A stretch of DNA of 64,000 nt from Dasyornis broadbenti (Eukaryota > Chordata > Aves > Passeriformes > Dasyornithidae). This document shows positions 32,225-43,410 of the stretch, piece after piece. The DNA is taken from positions 224,246 through 288,245 of the forward strand of contig VZRN01002990.1 of assembly GCA_013397935.1 (NCBI GenBank), written 5' to 3'. Every line of letters begins with the position of its first letter. The first letter of the stretch is position 1. The notes below the pieces were generated by a model that made no database searches, had not been told where the DNA came from, and was given only the letters and a program-made list of their open reading frames with translations. Made by a program: the position numbers and the translations under genes.

Positions 32225-32720
32225 GTGAGCCTGGAAGAGAGCGAGGAGGAGGAGGAGGGTGGGGAGGGGCTGCAGGGGACAAGCCCTGCCCAGACGCTCT
32301 CGGGTCGCTGCCGTCACCAGGAGCCTTCCTGCTCCACCACGGGGAGGTGTGGAAGGACGCCCAGCAGCCACCACAGAGGGCCCAGAAGATCGGAGTTGTT
32401 TGGGGACATCGCGAGGGGACACCCGCGGGAGCCGCGCTGGGATGTGGCCTCGAGGGGCGGTGGCGTCCCTCGCTCCCCCCGCCTCTCCCTCGCCAGCTCA
32501 TCCGAGGAGGAAGGAGATGGGACTCGCCAAGCGGTGGCCGAGAGGACATTGCCACTCCTGGGTGCCACGCCACGAGCTGGCAGCGGGTCCCCGCGGAGGT
32601 TGTCGTGGTGGCATCACCCGCGGTTCAGGTGGAGAGGTGAGGTGGGGCTCCCTCCTCTCATCCCTCCCCGGCGGAGCTCCCGCGCGGGAGGAAAGGACCA
32701 GCTCCAGATCTCCGAATCCT
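32225..32720. other. CpG-rich block inside the 3' UTR
   Basis: About 500 bp with many CG dinucleotides (for example GACGCTCTCGGGTCGCTGCCG near 32292 and GCGAGGGGACACCCGCGG near 32409), against a background with few CpG. It resembles an orphan CpG island, but it may simply be GC-rich 3' UTR sequence of a microchromosomal gene. Confidence 0.6.
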
Positions 32721-33127
32721 GCTCACCGCATCTCCAGGGAGAGGGTGGAAGGTGGTAGAAAACAAGACCAACAAGAAGAATGTAGGTCGTTGTCGTTGAC
32801 TGTTAAATAGATAAACTCAGCACGGGCCTTGCAAAGGTCCTCTTGGCCTCATCCTTTTTTTTTTTTTTTCTTTATTTTTTTTTGGTCCTGTTATTTGTCC
32901 TTGCTTTTGGACTCAGATTTATTCCAAGCTGCCCCTCCGTGGAAGGCAGAGAGAGAAAGAGGGAAAGACAGATCTGCCACTGTACCTGGAGATATTGGTA
33001 AACAGAGACATTGCCTTAGGACATTGAGACAAACTGACAACATGAATAACGTCCACTTGGAAACAAACAGACAAAAAAAAAAACAAACAAAATAATCTAT
33101 TTTTTTCCTTCTTCTTTTCTTTTCTTC

Positions 33128-33133
33128 AATAAA
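33128..33133 (+). promoter_or_regulatory. Poly(A) signal AATAAA, proximal
   Basis: A canonical hexamer 1.17 kb after the ADGRB2 stop, preceded by T-rich sequence and followed by a T-rich, GGCTCTTGTC-containing region. It is the best candidate for the main ADGRB2 3' end. Confidence 0.7.
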
Positions 33134-33492
33134 AAGAGAACTTGAAACCCGAGACCTTTCTTTTCTTTGGCTCTTGTCATTTCGAATGCTTTTCTGTGCC
33201 ATAGGACTGCGCAGGCATGGGGTGAGGATGCCACCTGCCGAAGGTGGAAGGCAACTTGCTCCGTGGAAAGTTTGGGATGGTGGGAACACACAGCCCCTTC
33301 CTGCTGCCTTGCAATGTCTTGTTTTGCTTCATTCAGTTGGGGTTTTGGGTGTTTTCCCCTCGCTGGCTCTTCTCCTCCCTCCCCTCCGCCCAGAGCCAGC
33401 AGCAGGTTCGTGGTCCTACAAGAATGAAGACGTGGAGCTGATCAGGAGAGTAGGACATTTCCTCCTCATAAAATGCAGTCTTTTCATTTCAC

Positions 33493-33530
33493 CATGAAAA
33501 AAAAAAAAAAATTTCAATTTTTTTTTCATG
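33493..33530. repeat. A/T inverted repeat
   Basis: CATG followed by a run of A is mirrored after a short TTTCAA spacer by a run of T and CATG. The arms pair over at least 13 bases. If transcribed in the distal UTR it would form an A-U hairpin. Confidence 0.8.
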
Positions 33531-34562
33531 AAGCACTCCTCAAGGTTATTTACAAGAAATAAGGCATCTCCATTTCACCCCAAAAAATGTTGTGCAATAT
33601 CATTAAAAGATATACCACTGACATGACACACAGACTTCATTTTTTCTGTTATTTTTAGTGTTCCCAGCTCTGTCTCTCTGATGTTTGGAAACAACTCTCC
33701 CAGTTTTGGAGATGGGTGGAGAAAAACCTCTGGTTGTGAGCGGCCAGATTGCGCCAGACAGCAGCAAAGCTTGAACAGGGTCCGAGTTATTACTTGGGTA
33801 ATTATTGCTTCGGTCTCCCTTCAATAAAAAAAAACCAAAAATACCAAACCCCATATTTTTAGGGTAAAATGACCAGATGCAAAGCAATCACTGCCCCCAA
33901 CTGTGCTTCCCCACAGGGAGATGTTGCTTGATGTGACATCATCTCTGCTTTGACTTCCCTTTGGGCCACCTGGGTGATCTCCAAGGACAGTGGCATTTAC
34001 TTTGCCATTAACTGTAGGATGTGAAGGATGAGAAGGGAAACTTAAATAAATCCAAATAGTTAAACAATAGGGAGAGTGGTTACTCATAAAACTGTGATAT
34101 TGTTGTTCCATTTTAGCTTCTTCTATGAAACAGGAAAGCACAAAGGCCTCCCTCAGATGCCGGGTTGTATGATATTGTAATTATTATAATTACACATTAT
34201 GAATTTTAGCATACAGATATCTTTCTACTGTGTTTTAATTCTTCTCTCTTTTTTTTTTTTTCCCTTTCCTTTCCCTGCTCCACCTGAGCCTGCCCTCTTC
34301 ACTCCAACCTTCCCCGCTCACCCATTCACTCCAGCTGCCTTTGCAGGACATTAACGATGTTATGTAATTACAGAGATAAATGTTTGTTTAAGAACTGTTG
34401 ATATTCGACTTTCTCTGCTCAGCTCCTCCGGTTAATCCTGTTTTCCCATGCCCTGCCCTCCTTCCATGCCTTCCCCTCCTTTTTCCTCTCCATGTTCTTC
34501 AACACCTTTTTTTTTCCCTTCTGTACAGTTTTCAGAGCACAAAATGAATGTGTCTTATTTCT

Positions 34563-34568
34563 AATAAA
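34563..34568 (+). promoter_or_regulatory. Poly(A) signal AATAAA, distal candidate
   Basis: A canonical hexamer in TTTCTAATAAAAGAGG, with GTCTGCTTTTT about 20 bases later as a downstream element. It could end an extended ADGRB2 transcript. Confidence 0.5.
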
Positions 34569-35016
34569 AGAGGTGGAAACTCCAGCCCTGTCTGCTTTTT
34601 AAAAGCGCCCCCGCCCGTGCCCCACGTGTCCTTTGCATCGCACTTGGGGGCTGGGAAACCTCTCTTGGCCCCACAGTTGCCACCTGGGCTCTCAACTCTG
34701 GAAGAGTCACAACTCAGGGCTGAATTTACCCAAATTTCAGCTTTGTACCTTCTTCACACCTCTAAAAATACATCCCCCTATAATGTACATTTGCAGGACA
34801 TGAGGAAACCCCTTTTCTGTGCAGTGCAGCTTGGTTTTGTTCAGCTTTCTCAAAGCCACAACCTGGTGCCTCCTTCCCAATATCGTAGGATGTGAAGGGC
34901 TGAGGTTTAACACAGGTCTGGCAGCATTTCTGGCACAGGGCAGGGATGTGAGGGTAAATTTGCCAGTAGGGCCAGGGTAATGCTGATGCCACCCTACCCA
35001 CATCCCTGCAAAGCCA

Positions 35017-35415
35017 CAGAATTCCAGAATGGTTTGGGTTGGAAGGGAACTTCAAGATCACCTCATTCCAACCCCTGCCTTGGGCAGGAACAGCTTCTGC
35101 TATCCCAGGGTGCTCCAAACCCCATCCAACCTGGCCTTGGACACTTCCAGGAATGGGGCAGACACAGCTTCTCTGGGCAACCTGTGCCAGGGCCTCACCA
35201 CCCTCACAGGGAACAATTTCTTCCTAATACTGTGTCTAAATCTACCCTGCTTCATCTTAAAACCATTCCTCCTTGTACAATCCCTCAACGCCCTTCTAAG
35301 AAGTACCTCTCCATTTTTTGTGTTGGCCCCCATCAGGTATTGGAACACTCAAACTCACCTGGATTACCCTGGCAACTCCTGCATGACCAGGCAGACTCTG
35401 AGCAGGAGCTCAGCT
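35017..35415 (-). mobile_element. CR1 LINE 3' end, antisense, about 400 bp
   Basis: On + it starts CACAGAATTCCAGAATGGTT and GGGTTGGAAGGGAAC, then GGCCTTGGACACTTCCAGGA, GCCAGGGCCTCACCACCCTC and CAGGGAACAATTTCTTCCTA. It goes on through an AAAACCATTCCTCCTTGTAC motif into less certain 5' sequence. Confidence 0.93.
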
Positions 35416-35867
35416 CTGTACACAGGGGTTTAAGGATATCACTCATAAAAGGTGACAAGAAATTAATTGAGCAACAAATTATTCACTTCCTTGGTGCTTA
35501 CCCTTGAATGGCTAAAATCTTCCAGGGAAAAAAAGTCCTTTTATCCCTGACTCTGCTCCATCACCTGTTAGATTTTAGGATTACAGGCAGGACTACAGGA
35601 GGCCTAAAGCTTGGAAAAACAGGGTTCCAGGACTGCTGCTGTCCAGAGCCTCCATCCGAAGCCATCATGGCCCAGGAAGTCCTCAGATGTAATGACTTAC
35701 CTTAGCCTGGCTGAAATGATCTGGATGTCCTGAAACACCTGGAATGACTGCAGACCTAAGCCATGATCCAACATTTCTTCAACCAGCACCACTCGTTGGT
35801 GAGTCCCAGGCCTTCTCCATCCTTCCTGTGGAGGTCTTTCTCACCCGACATCTCCTGTTGCATAATC

Positions 35868-35945
35868 CTTAGTGGACCTGGCAGTGCTGCGTTGGACTCG
35901 GTGATTTCAGCAGTCTTTTCCAACCTGAAGGATTCAATGATTGTG
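35868..35945 (+). mobile_element. CR1 3' tail remnant
   Basis: It has CTTAGTGGACCTGGCAGTGC, GGACTCGGTGATTTCAGCAG and TCTTTTCCAACCTGAAGGAT, followed by TCAATGATT. It is the terminal part of the GGCACTTGGGG-type CR1. Confidence 0.75.
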
Positions 35946-36394
35946 TAGCTTTAGCAGCCAGAAAGGAAACACCACCAGGCACCTCATGAGGTGATGGCAG
36001 GGGAGAGGCAGGAGAGCCCAAAGCTCGGATCACTGGCGTGGAGCTGGATCAGGTCCTGCTGCTTCTCACTGAAGGAGGGAGCACTTCTCCTCAATGTGTC
36101 GAGGGACTGCAGATAACAGCACTGCCAGAGGTGGTGGATGCAGGAGGTCAATGTGGTTTTGGTTATTCTGTGGTGGGGCTGCAAGGGAGGGTCACTGGAC
36201 AGTTCAGCTTGGAAAGAAACTCCTGAGGTCCCCCTGAACTGTCCCGTGTCCCTGTGATTCTGCCTTGGAGCCACCCCAGGCTCTAGTCCTAAGAAAGAGG
36301 GAACTTCTGTACACCTGGGAACTCCTCATTGCAGATTTCCAGTACTTAAAAGGGGCTTAGAAGAATGATGGAGAAGGACTTTTACATGGGTAGA

Positions 36395-36652
36395 TGGTAA
36401 AAGGACAAAGGGAATGGTTTTCAACTAAGAGAGGAGATTAAGATCAGATATTGGGAAGAAATTCTTCCCTGTGAGGGTGGGGAGGCCCTGGCACAGGTTG
36501 CCCAGAGAAGCTGTGGCTGCCCCCTCCCTGGAAGTGTTCAAAGATTGGATGGGGCTTGGAGCAACCTGGGATAGTGGAAGGTGTCCCATGGCAGGGGTTG
36601 GAATGAGATGATCCTTAAGGTCCCTTCCAACCCAAACCATTCTGGAACTCTA
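36395..36652 (+). mobile_element. CR1 LINE 3'-end fragment
   Basis: Sense copy with ATTGGGAAGAAATTCTTCCC, TGTGAGGGTGGGGAGGCCCT, CAGAGAAGCTGTGGCTGCCC and CCCTTCCAACCCAAACCATT. A short deletion removes the CCCTGCC part of the usual palindromic block. Confidence 0.94.
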
Positions 36653-38225
36653 AATTCATCATCATCTCCCATGGATGAAGCAGAGCAATGCTATGGATGT
36701 GGAGAAATGGTGCATTGCACATGCAAGAAATCCAATGTCTTGGTTGCTACACTGGGAAAAGGTGGCTGTGCTGGAAACTTGTGAAGAATCTGAAAATGGA
36801 AGAAAATGCAAAGTATTTTACCTGGGCTGCTCTGAAGGATTCACTCAACCCCTTAACCAAAGCAACAGTAGCTTGGTCCAGAGCCCAGCAGAGGTGAAGC
36901 CTGAGCAGTATCCGGGCCAAGAACGCCTCCAGGAAAACCACAAAGGAGCAGAGTGGTGCAGCGAGCATCGATGCACGCGAGCTTGGAACACTGATCAAAG
37001 CATGAACAGCAGGTGGCTTTTCCAAGGCTCATTTATCAGGAAACAAAGAAACTTGTGGGTACAAGGAGTTTCATTCATACATTTCCATTTGATGCAATTT
37101 GATTCTGAACCAGCCCCATAAAAATGACACCTAAATGAGCCTTCTCTGAGCTGTCGTGGCACTGATCTCCTCCCCTCAAGCTGAGACACCTCTTAAAAGC
37201 TGCTCCTCAAGGCAGAGAGACCTTTTTCCAACATTGGATCTTTGGATGAGTCCTCTTTGAGTTGTCCCTGAATTCCAACTGGACGGAATGCCAGATCAGT
37301 CTCCCCTGGAGCAGGGACACCCTCAGGGTTTGAGATTCCTGACTGAGAGATCCTTCCTTGTCCAGGGCGGACAGATCTTTACTCGCAGCAGATCCTCAAT
37401 AAGTTGTTGATATCAAGCTGAATTAATAATAATGTCACATTACCAACCTATGCAGGCACTCATTATTAATTATTATAAACTCTGTGGGGAAAATTCCATT
37501 AGACAAAAACCATTGCCCGAGTCTGGGATTAATATTGGGCCTGGCTGCACCTCGGCTCCATCAGGAGTTCAGACAGCAAGGGGGGCCACTCTGAAATTTG
37601 TGACTCAGTGGGGAGGGTCTCCTTTACCCTTTTGTGTCTCAGATGTCTCTGTGTAAATCCTTCTGGTTTGATTCCAGCTCAATTTTCCTCTGTACATTTC
37701 TTCCATATATTAAATAACAGCGATCCTTTCTTTTACAATGTCACATTAACCCCACTTTTGCTGACACCTTTTGCACTGGTCTTCTCAATGATCTAAATCA
37801 CCCCTTCACTACAGCTGCCCACACAGGAAAAGGCCCACGTGGAGTAAGACAACATTCCTGGGAGATTTTGGACCAGGGAATGAGTTTTTCGCTGCAGACT
37901 CTCTCTTTTGTGGCTCAGGGAAATTCCTGGGCTCACCAGAGCTCCTGTCTGAGGTGTCCATAATGAATTAAGGCCTGAGGTGAATATCTGTTCCTGAGCT
38001 CCTGTTGGGACAAGATCTAAACAGAGAAGAAAGGAAAGATGACCCTTGGGTCTTTTTCCTTCACAATTTCCCCAACCCAGCCATAGCAGGAAAAAGTCCT
38101 CAAGGATCCATGTAGAAGACATCTCCAGTTGTTTGTTCACTCAGATCTATTTTCAGTCATGATTTTCCAAAAAAGTCCCAGGGCACTGACATGTGCCTTG
38201 CTCGTCTCCTGTGTCCCAGAAACCA

Positions 38226-38227
<2 letters not shown>

Positions 38228-38293
<66 letters not shown>

Positions 38294-38460
38294 NNNNNNN
38301 NNNNNNNNNNNNNNNNNNNNNNNNNNNNNNNNNNNNNNNNNNNNNNAAAAAACAAACAAAAAAAAAACCCAAAAAACCCCCCAAAAACAACAACAACAAC
38401 AACAAAACCAAAACAAACAAACTCCCCCCCCACAAAAAAACAAAAATAAAAGAAGAGATT
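38228..38460. repeat. Poly-A / A-rich low-complexity tract with assembly gap
   Basis: More than 60 consecutive A lead into 53 N (38294-38346), then A-rich sequence with AAC trinucleotide units (about 38388-38405). The length is unreliable. Confidence 0.95.
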
Positions 38461-38740
38461 TTACACATTAGTAAGGATAAACACAGCTTCTGAAGAGGGC
38501 TTGCAGCCACCACAATGGCCAGAGGAGCTGTGGCAACTTGACAGGCGAAGCCCTAAGACCACCCTCCTGAATAAAGTCCCCACCATCCAGCTGCTTCACA
38601 GATGTTTGGTTCTTTGAAAAGCCGCATTTCTCGGCTCCTGAGGAGGTTGCAAGAGCCCTTTGAACTTCTGAATCAGGAAAGAAAGGACAGATGTTGGCTT
38701 TTGGAAGGAAACAGAGGACAGATGGTCCTGATGGTCAGCT

Positions 38741-39084
38741 CTAAGGGGAGACCTTCCAGTGCCTAAAGGGGCTCCAAGAGAGCTGGACAGGGACTTTGGA
38801 CAAGGGCATGGAGGGACAGGACAAGGAGGAATGGCTTTAAATGGAAGAGGGGAGGGTTAGGTGGGATACTGGGAAGAAATTCCTCCTGTGAGGGTGCTGA
38901 GGCCCTGGCACAGGTTGCCCAGAGAAGCTGTGGCTGCCCCATCCCTCGAAATGTCCAAGGCCAGGTTGGATGGGGCTCAGAGCAACCTGGGACAGTGGGA
39001 GGTGTCACTGCCCATGGCAGGGGTTTGGAAGGAGATGGTCTTTCAGATCTCTTCCAACCCAAACCATTCCATGATTCTGTGATG
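38741..39084 (+). mobile_element. CR1 LINE 3' end, about 340 bp
   Basis: Sense copy with AGTGCCTAAAGGGGCTCCAA, GACAGGACAAGGAGGAATGG, TGAGGCCCTGGCACAGGTTG, CCCATCCCTCGAAATGTCC and a CCATTCCATGATTCTGTGAT tail. Confidence 0.95.
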
Positions 39085-39883
39085 GTTTATGATTTATGCA
39101 GTGCGCAGCAGGATGGCTGTTGCTATTTTTTCTCCTCTCTAATGGAAAATGTGAGCTTCAAAGGCATAGAAATTCAAAATTAAAATACAGCACTTCGTAG
39201 CAGCACTTTGACAAGTGACCTCTCCAAAGGTGGGGCAACAACCAAAGAAAATTATGCAAATGTTGGGAATGATTGGAAAGCAGGAGAGAAAGGAGGCAAA
39301 TTCTGCAGGAAGTACGGGAAGTGCCGGGGAGTTTGTATTAAGGAGAAATAATGAAATGAAAAGGGAAATTGTCCTCTCCTGTTCTGTGTGGGTTCAGGGT
39401 TTTCAGGGAATGATCAATCAAAGAGTTGCTTAATGTATACCAGGAGTTTCTTGGCTTTGATCAATTGTTTGAAATAATTGGCAGCTTTTTCAGGTTATCT
39501 CATGTTTGTACCCATAATTGATATTGGAACTCAAGCTTTGAGGCTTTGGCCAGCACAGGCTTCCATCACCCGTGGGTGTTTTGCATTTCCGTGGGGAATA
39601 AGAGGCCATGTCTTCTTCAAAGGGTTGGCAACCTGCTGGAAATACGGGAGCACAGAGGAAAAGCGGAGGAGCTCGACTTGAACACAGAAAATTCAGCATC
39701 AGAGGGAAGCACTAAATACTGATCCTCCACAGAAAGCCCTTCAGGCCAAACCATGGTACCACTTGAGGTGCAAAATCCTCTCAGCCAGTTTTGCTGAATT
39801 TTCTGGAAGAGGATGAAGGCAAGGAAGGATTTGCTGGGTCTCAGTTGCTGCCCGTGAATTAAACTCCCTTCTGACTCAAGATC

Positions 39884-39985
39884 AGAGAATTATAGAATTA
39901 AAAATGGCCTCAAAGAGTGGAAGAAACCTCAAAGACCATCTAATTCCAACCCCCCTGCCATGGACAGGGATGCCTGAGATGGGCA
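39884..39985 (-). mobile_element. CR1 3'-end remnant, antisense
   Basis: On + it has AGAGAATTATAGAATTAAAA, AAACCTCAAAGACCATCTAA and TTCCAACCCCCCTGCCATGG, followed by ACAGGGATGCC. It is about 100 bp and diverged. Confidence 0.8.
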
Positions 39986-42900
39986 AAGGTTGGCATTTCA
40001 GAGCTGACAACTACTGTTGATTATCAAAATAAATTGATTTAAAAGATCGGCCTTGTTGATGTTCTCACTGCAAATCAGCTTGGTGTACAAAGCCTCATCC
40101 CTGTCCAGTGTCAGACAGGGCTTCTGACCCATTCTGAGAATTAGTAAAGACAAAAGGAAATGGAAAACGGATCACACAGCACAGACAGTCAGCCAAAGAG
40201 TTCTTGTCCTTAGCATTTAATCATCTTCATTAAATAAAGCATCTGATTTCCCTGAGCTTAGATCTGCAATCAGAATAATTTGTCTGTTTTCAGCAAAACC
40301 TCTCACTGAGGTATTAGTGGAGGAAATTCATGTGAGTGGTGGATAAGAAAGGGTTCTGGGGGTTAAAAGACTACAATGAGAGTAGGGCAAGAGTCAATAA
40401 AAGTGTTCCTCAGTTAAGCTGAAAATTAATTTAATATTTTTAAATTTGAAGACTTGGAACAAAAAAAAAAAAAAGTTGCTTGCCAATAAAAGGTTTGGAG
40501 GCAGAACTTTGAAGGACGTTGTCAATACAGAGAAGGATTGAGACATCATCCAAGGAGAACGAGATTCCTGGTGAGAGCAGGGAGAGGAACGGATCAACAT
40601 TGCATAGAACCAAGCTCAGCAAGGAGCTGCTGCTCCAGCCTGGGAGGCTCAACAGATGGTAGAGACGGGGAGAGAGGCTTGGATGCATTCAGGACAATCC
40701 CCAGCCAGGGAAAAATAAAATGTCAAGCTTGGAATGTACCAGGAAAGGTCTTCCCAGCAGCAGTAAAGGAGAGGAGATGACATTTTGCAAGAATGTGGTG
40801 AAATTCCTTAGGAACACGGGGTTTGTCCAGGCACCGAAGAGTCCTGGTGTTATCCAAAGTCCTGATGCCTTCCTGAGGGTGAGACAAGCACAGCTATGGA
40901 CAGAGAAGAGGGATTCCAGCTGGGAAGGAATATTTGAAATCCAGAGGAACCAGGACCCTGTGGTTGGGCTTAGGGAGTGGCTCCCTTAGCCTGTTTAAAG
41001 CACGTCAAGAGGTTCATGGCTGAATCCTTTAACCTGACGGATGCTGATGGTGAAAGAGCACCTGATTATAAAGATAGAAATGAAAAAAAATTAAGACTGG
41101 AAGTTAGGATGTGATTCCTAACAGGAAGTGTGGTAATTCCAACCTGAGGGAGAGCTGGGGAGGTAAAAACATGGTTGGTTCAAGAGAAAATTTGGAGAAT
41201 TTGTTGGTTCAACAAAAGCGTGGGAGAGACAGCCACGCTCAGTGGGCTACAGGACAGGGTGCTCCTCCTGCCCCAGATCCATGTTCCCAAGTCTGGGCAT
41301 CAGTGGGGAAAAAAATGTTTTCCCAGCAGGAATATACAGACATGGACAGCGTGGAGAGCAGAGCCTTTAGCAGCACCCCATAAACACACACGGCACTCAC
41401 ATAATCATGGACAGCACAGATGGCTCCATCCCCTTCTTCCCAGCCAACCAGAGTTGAAATTGTAGGATATTCACACCCAAAATGTGTCTCTCCAGAAGCT
41501 GGGCCTGGTCTCTCCAGCAGTTGCTCCCAGTTCTGAGTCTTTGCCAGGGTTTGGCATCAGGATCCGTGAGCTCCCAAGGCTGGTGGCCCCAGTCTAGCAG
41601 GTGACCCCAGATCTCCCACCCTGCTCCCAGCCAGTCTGACTTGCAGGAGATTGCATTAACACAGGCTCAAGACAGAAATAATAACGCAAATCAGCATTGA
41701 AAAGCATTAGGAATGACTTCCCATAAGGAGACAGGACCTGGTGGGGATCAGGGGCAGGGCTGGACCTTGACCTGCAGCCTGGGACCTTTGAATGGCCTTT
41801 GCCATTGATGCCCATTGGCATTGATGAAGGATTTCTTGAAGTTACTGTGTTCAAAAGAGGAAAGTGGTCCAAATCCACCCAAAAAAACATCTTTAGAACC
41901 AGTGGGTCCAGGCTAGACTCGGCAGTGGGTTCCTCCTGTCTGTAGCTCATACTGGGGAATCCTTTGAGCCCCGTAAACCACAAAAGTTGGCAGCAAGAAA
42001 GAATCCTGGGCAAAAATATATGGAAAGAAGAGCTTCCCCAGAGATGGGACTGCCTTTAAAGATAGAAGTGCCTGACTGCTCTGTAAGTTCAATTTTTTTT
42101 GGTATTGATTGCTGGAAACTTGTCTAGGAATCCCGGAGTGTTAAGGACTGGTGGTAATTACTCCAAGTAACAACCTTTGCATACCAAACAAAGCTGTTTT
42201 CAGTGGCCTGTGGAAAGCCAGAGATTGTTAAAGATTGTTTGGCAAGAAGAGGAGGAATTGAGCCCGGGTGTCCTCTGCAGAGAATCCAGAGGAGAAGACC
42301 CAAATTCATGTCCCTTTCTGCTTATCTGAATTCGTAATGCCGGGGGTTGCTTGGAACAGCAGGGTGTAGTGAGAGGTTTCACTTTCAACATCCAAGCTGG
42401 AATTACCACTCTGCCATTTAGAGCCCTCATCCAAACTTCCACTCTGCATTCCTGTCTCTATAATCAAGGACTTTTACACCATCAGCGTCCTTCAGGTTAA
42501 GAATTCTTGTTCTCGTTTGCTGTTCCCTCCCTCCCTTCAGAGGCTGTCACTGGGAACAGAAGGGATCTAAACATCTTATTTTAACCTGGCAAAGAATTAA
42601 GCACGATTCTAATTCTGCTAAGAAAACAGACTTCTTGATCTTTCAAAGCTTTCCAGAGACATCTTTCCTTTGGGAGATCTGGATGTTTTTTCTCTTTGAA
42701 CCCTCAGGAATCATCCAGTAGGAGACAGAAAATAATCCAGGACCTTCATGGATCCATTTGATTCCCATCCCATCCTCTGGACAAGGGCAGGCTTGTATCA
42801 GACTTGCCCTGTTCAGGTACTCACAGACTCTTTCAAAAGCGAAAATAGGTTGTAAGTGGTGCCATTTCCTTCGCTTTCCAAGAAGAGCTATAAAGAAGGA

Positions 42901-43039
42901 AATCGGGGAACACCAGAGAGGAAAAGAAAGAGGGAACTTTCTTTTCCTCTCCCAGGCTTGACTAATTATAAAACTTGTTAGAAAGGCTCCCACTGAGCAG
43001 GTGAAGGGCTGAGACGAAACAGCAACTTAATCTACGGGG

Positions 43040-43410
43040 ATGAACTCCATCAATGATCCAATTATTTAGGATTTCATGTCTTTTGTATCTCCGAGTCGGG
43101 CAATTCCCAGCCCTGTGAGCAGAGATGGACAGCATTTCGCACCAGTGAATTTCGGGTGGGGGGAGGCACTGCCGAAGCCTGCCTTGATTTACAAACGAAA
43201 GCCATTAGCATATAAATTGGTCCTGGAGGTTTGCGAGCAGCTCAGCCTCCCCGGCTTGGAGGAAGCAGCGGGGTTGAGACTGTGGGGAGGAGGCAAATTA
43301 AAGTCTCTGCTCCTACGGCTCGCTTTAGAGTGTCGGCAAGAGAAAATGAAAGTCGTTTTTTGTGTCGGCTTTATTTATCTTTGATTATTTTTCGCTTGCT
43401 GCTGCTTTAA
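43040..43410. other. Repeat-free block, candidate conserved non-coding element
   Basis: This stretch has no CR1 or simple repeat. It contains CCATTAGCATATAAATTGG (an octamer-like ATTAGCATA and a TATAAA), GGCAAATTAAAGTC, GCTTTATTTATCTTTGATTA and several CpG. The texture resembles conserved developmental non-coding DNA, but no alignment supports that here. Confidence 0.3.

Larger units (their letters stand above)
31962..33155 (+). other. ADGRB2: ADGRB2 3' UTR, proximal form
   Basis: It follows the TGA directly, with no intron seen. It starts with A-rich sequence and passes through a GC- and CpG-rich block (about 32225-32720). It then has T-rich and A-rich tracts and reaches AATAAA at 33128-33133. 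The TTTCTTTTCTTTGGCTCTTG stretch after that signal is a plausible downstream U/GU-rich element, so cleavage would fall near 33145-33155. The end is inferred from the signal only. Long open frames in the GC-rich block (for example 32099-32758) are by-products of composition. Confidence 0.75.
33156..34590 (+). other. Possible distal ADGRB2 3' UTR extension
   Basis: Repeat-free, mostly AT-rich sequence with a further AATAAA at 33823-33828 and one at 34563-34568 followed by a TCTGCTTTTT element. There is no CR1 in the whole 31.96-34.59 kb interval, whereas CR1 copies are frequent before and after it. This fits purifying constraint on a long UTR. Bird brain transcripts often have long 3' UTRs. The extension is not proven. 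Confidence 0.45.

Noticed and set aside
32099..32810. Overlapping 219- and 183-codon open frames after the ADGRB2 stop
   Set aside because: They lie in the GC-rich 3' UTR in different frames with Arg/Pro/Gly bias. This is composition, not coding.
36665..37121. Frames containing CYGCGEMVHC or similar Cys-rich words
   Set aside because: They look zinc-finger-like for a few residues only, in overlapping frames, with no splice context or continuing domain.
38129..38513. Lys-rich and Phe-rich frames around 38.2-38.5 kb
   Set aside because: They are poly-A/T tract and gap translations.
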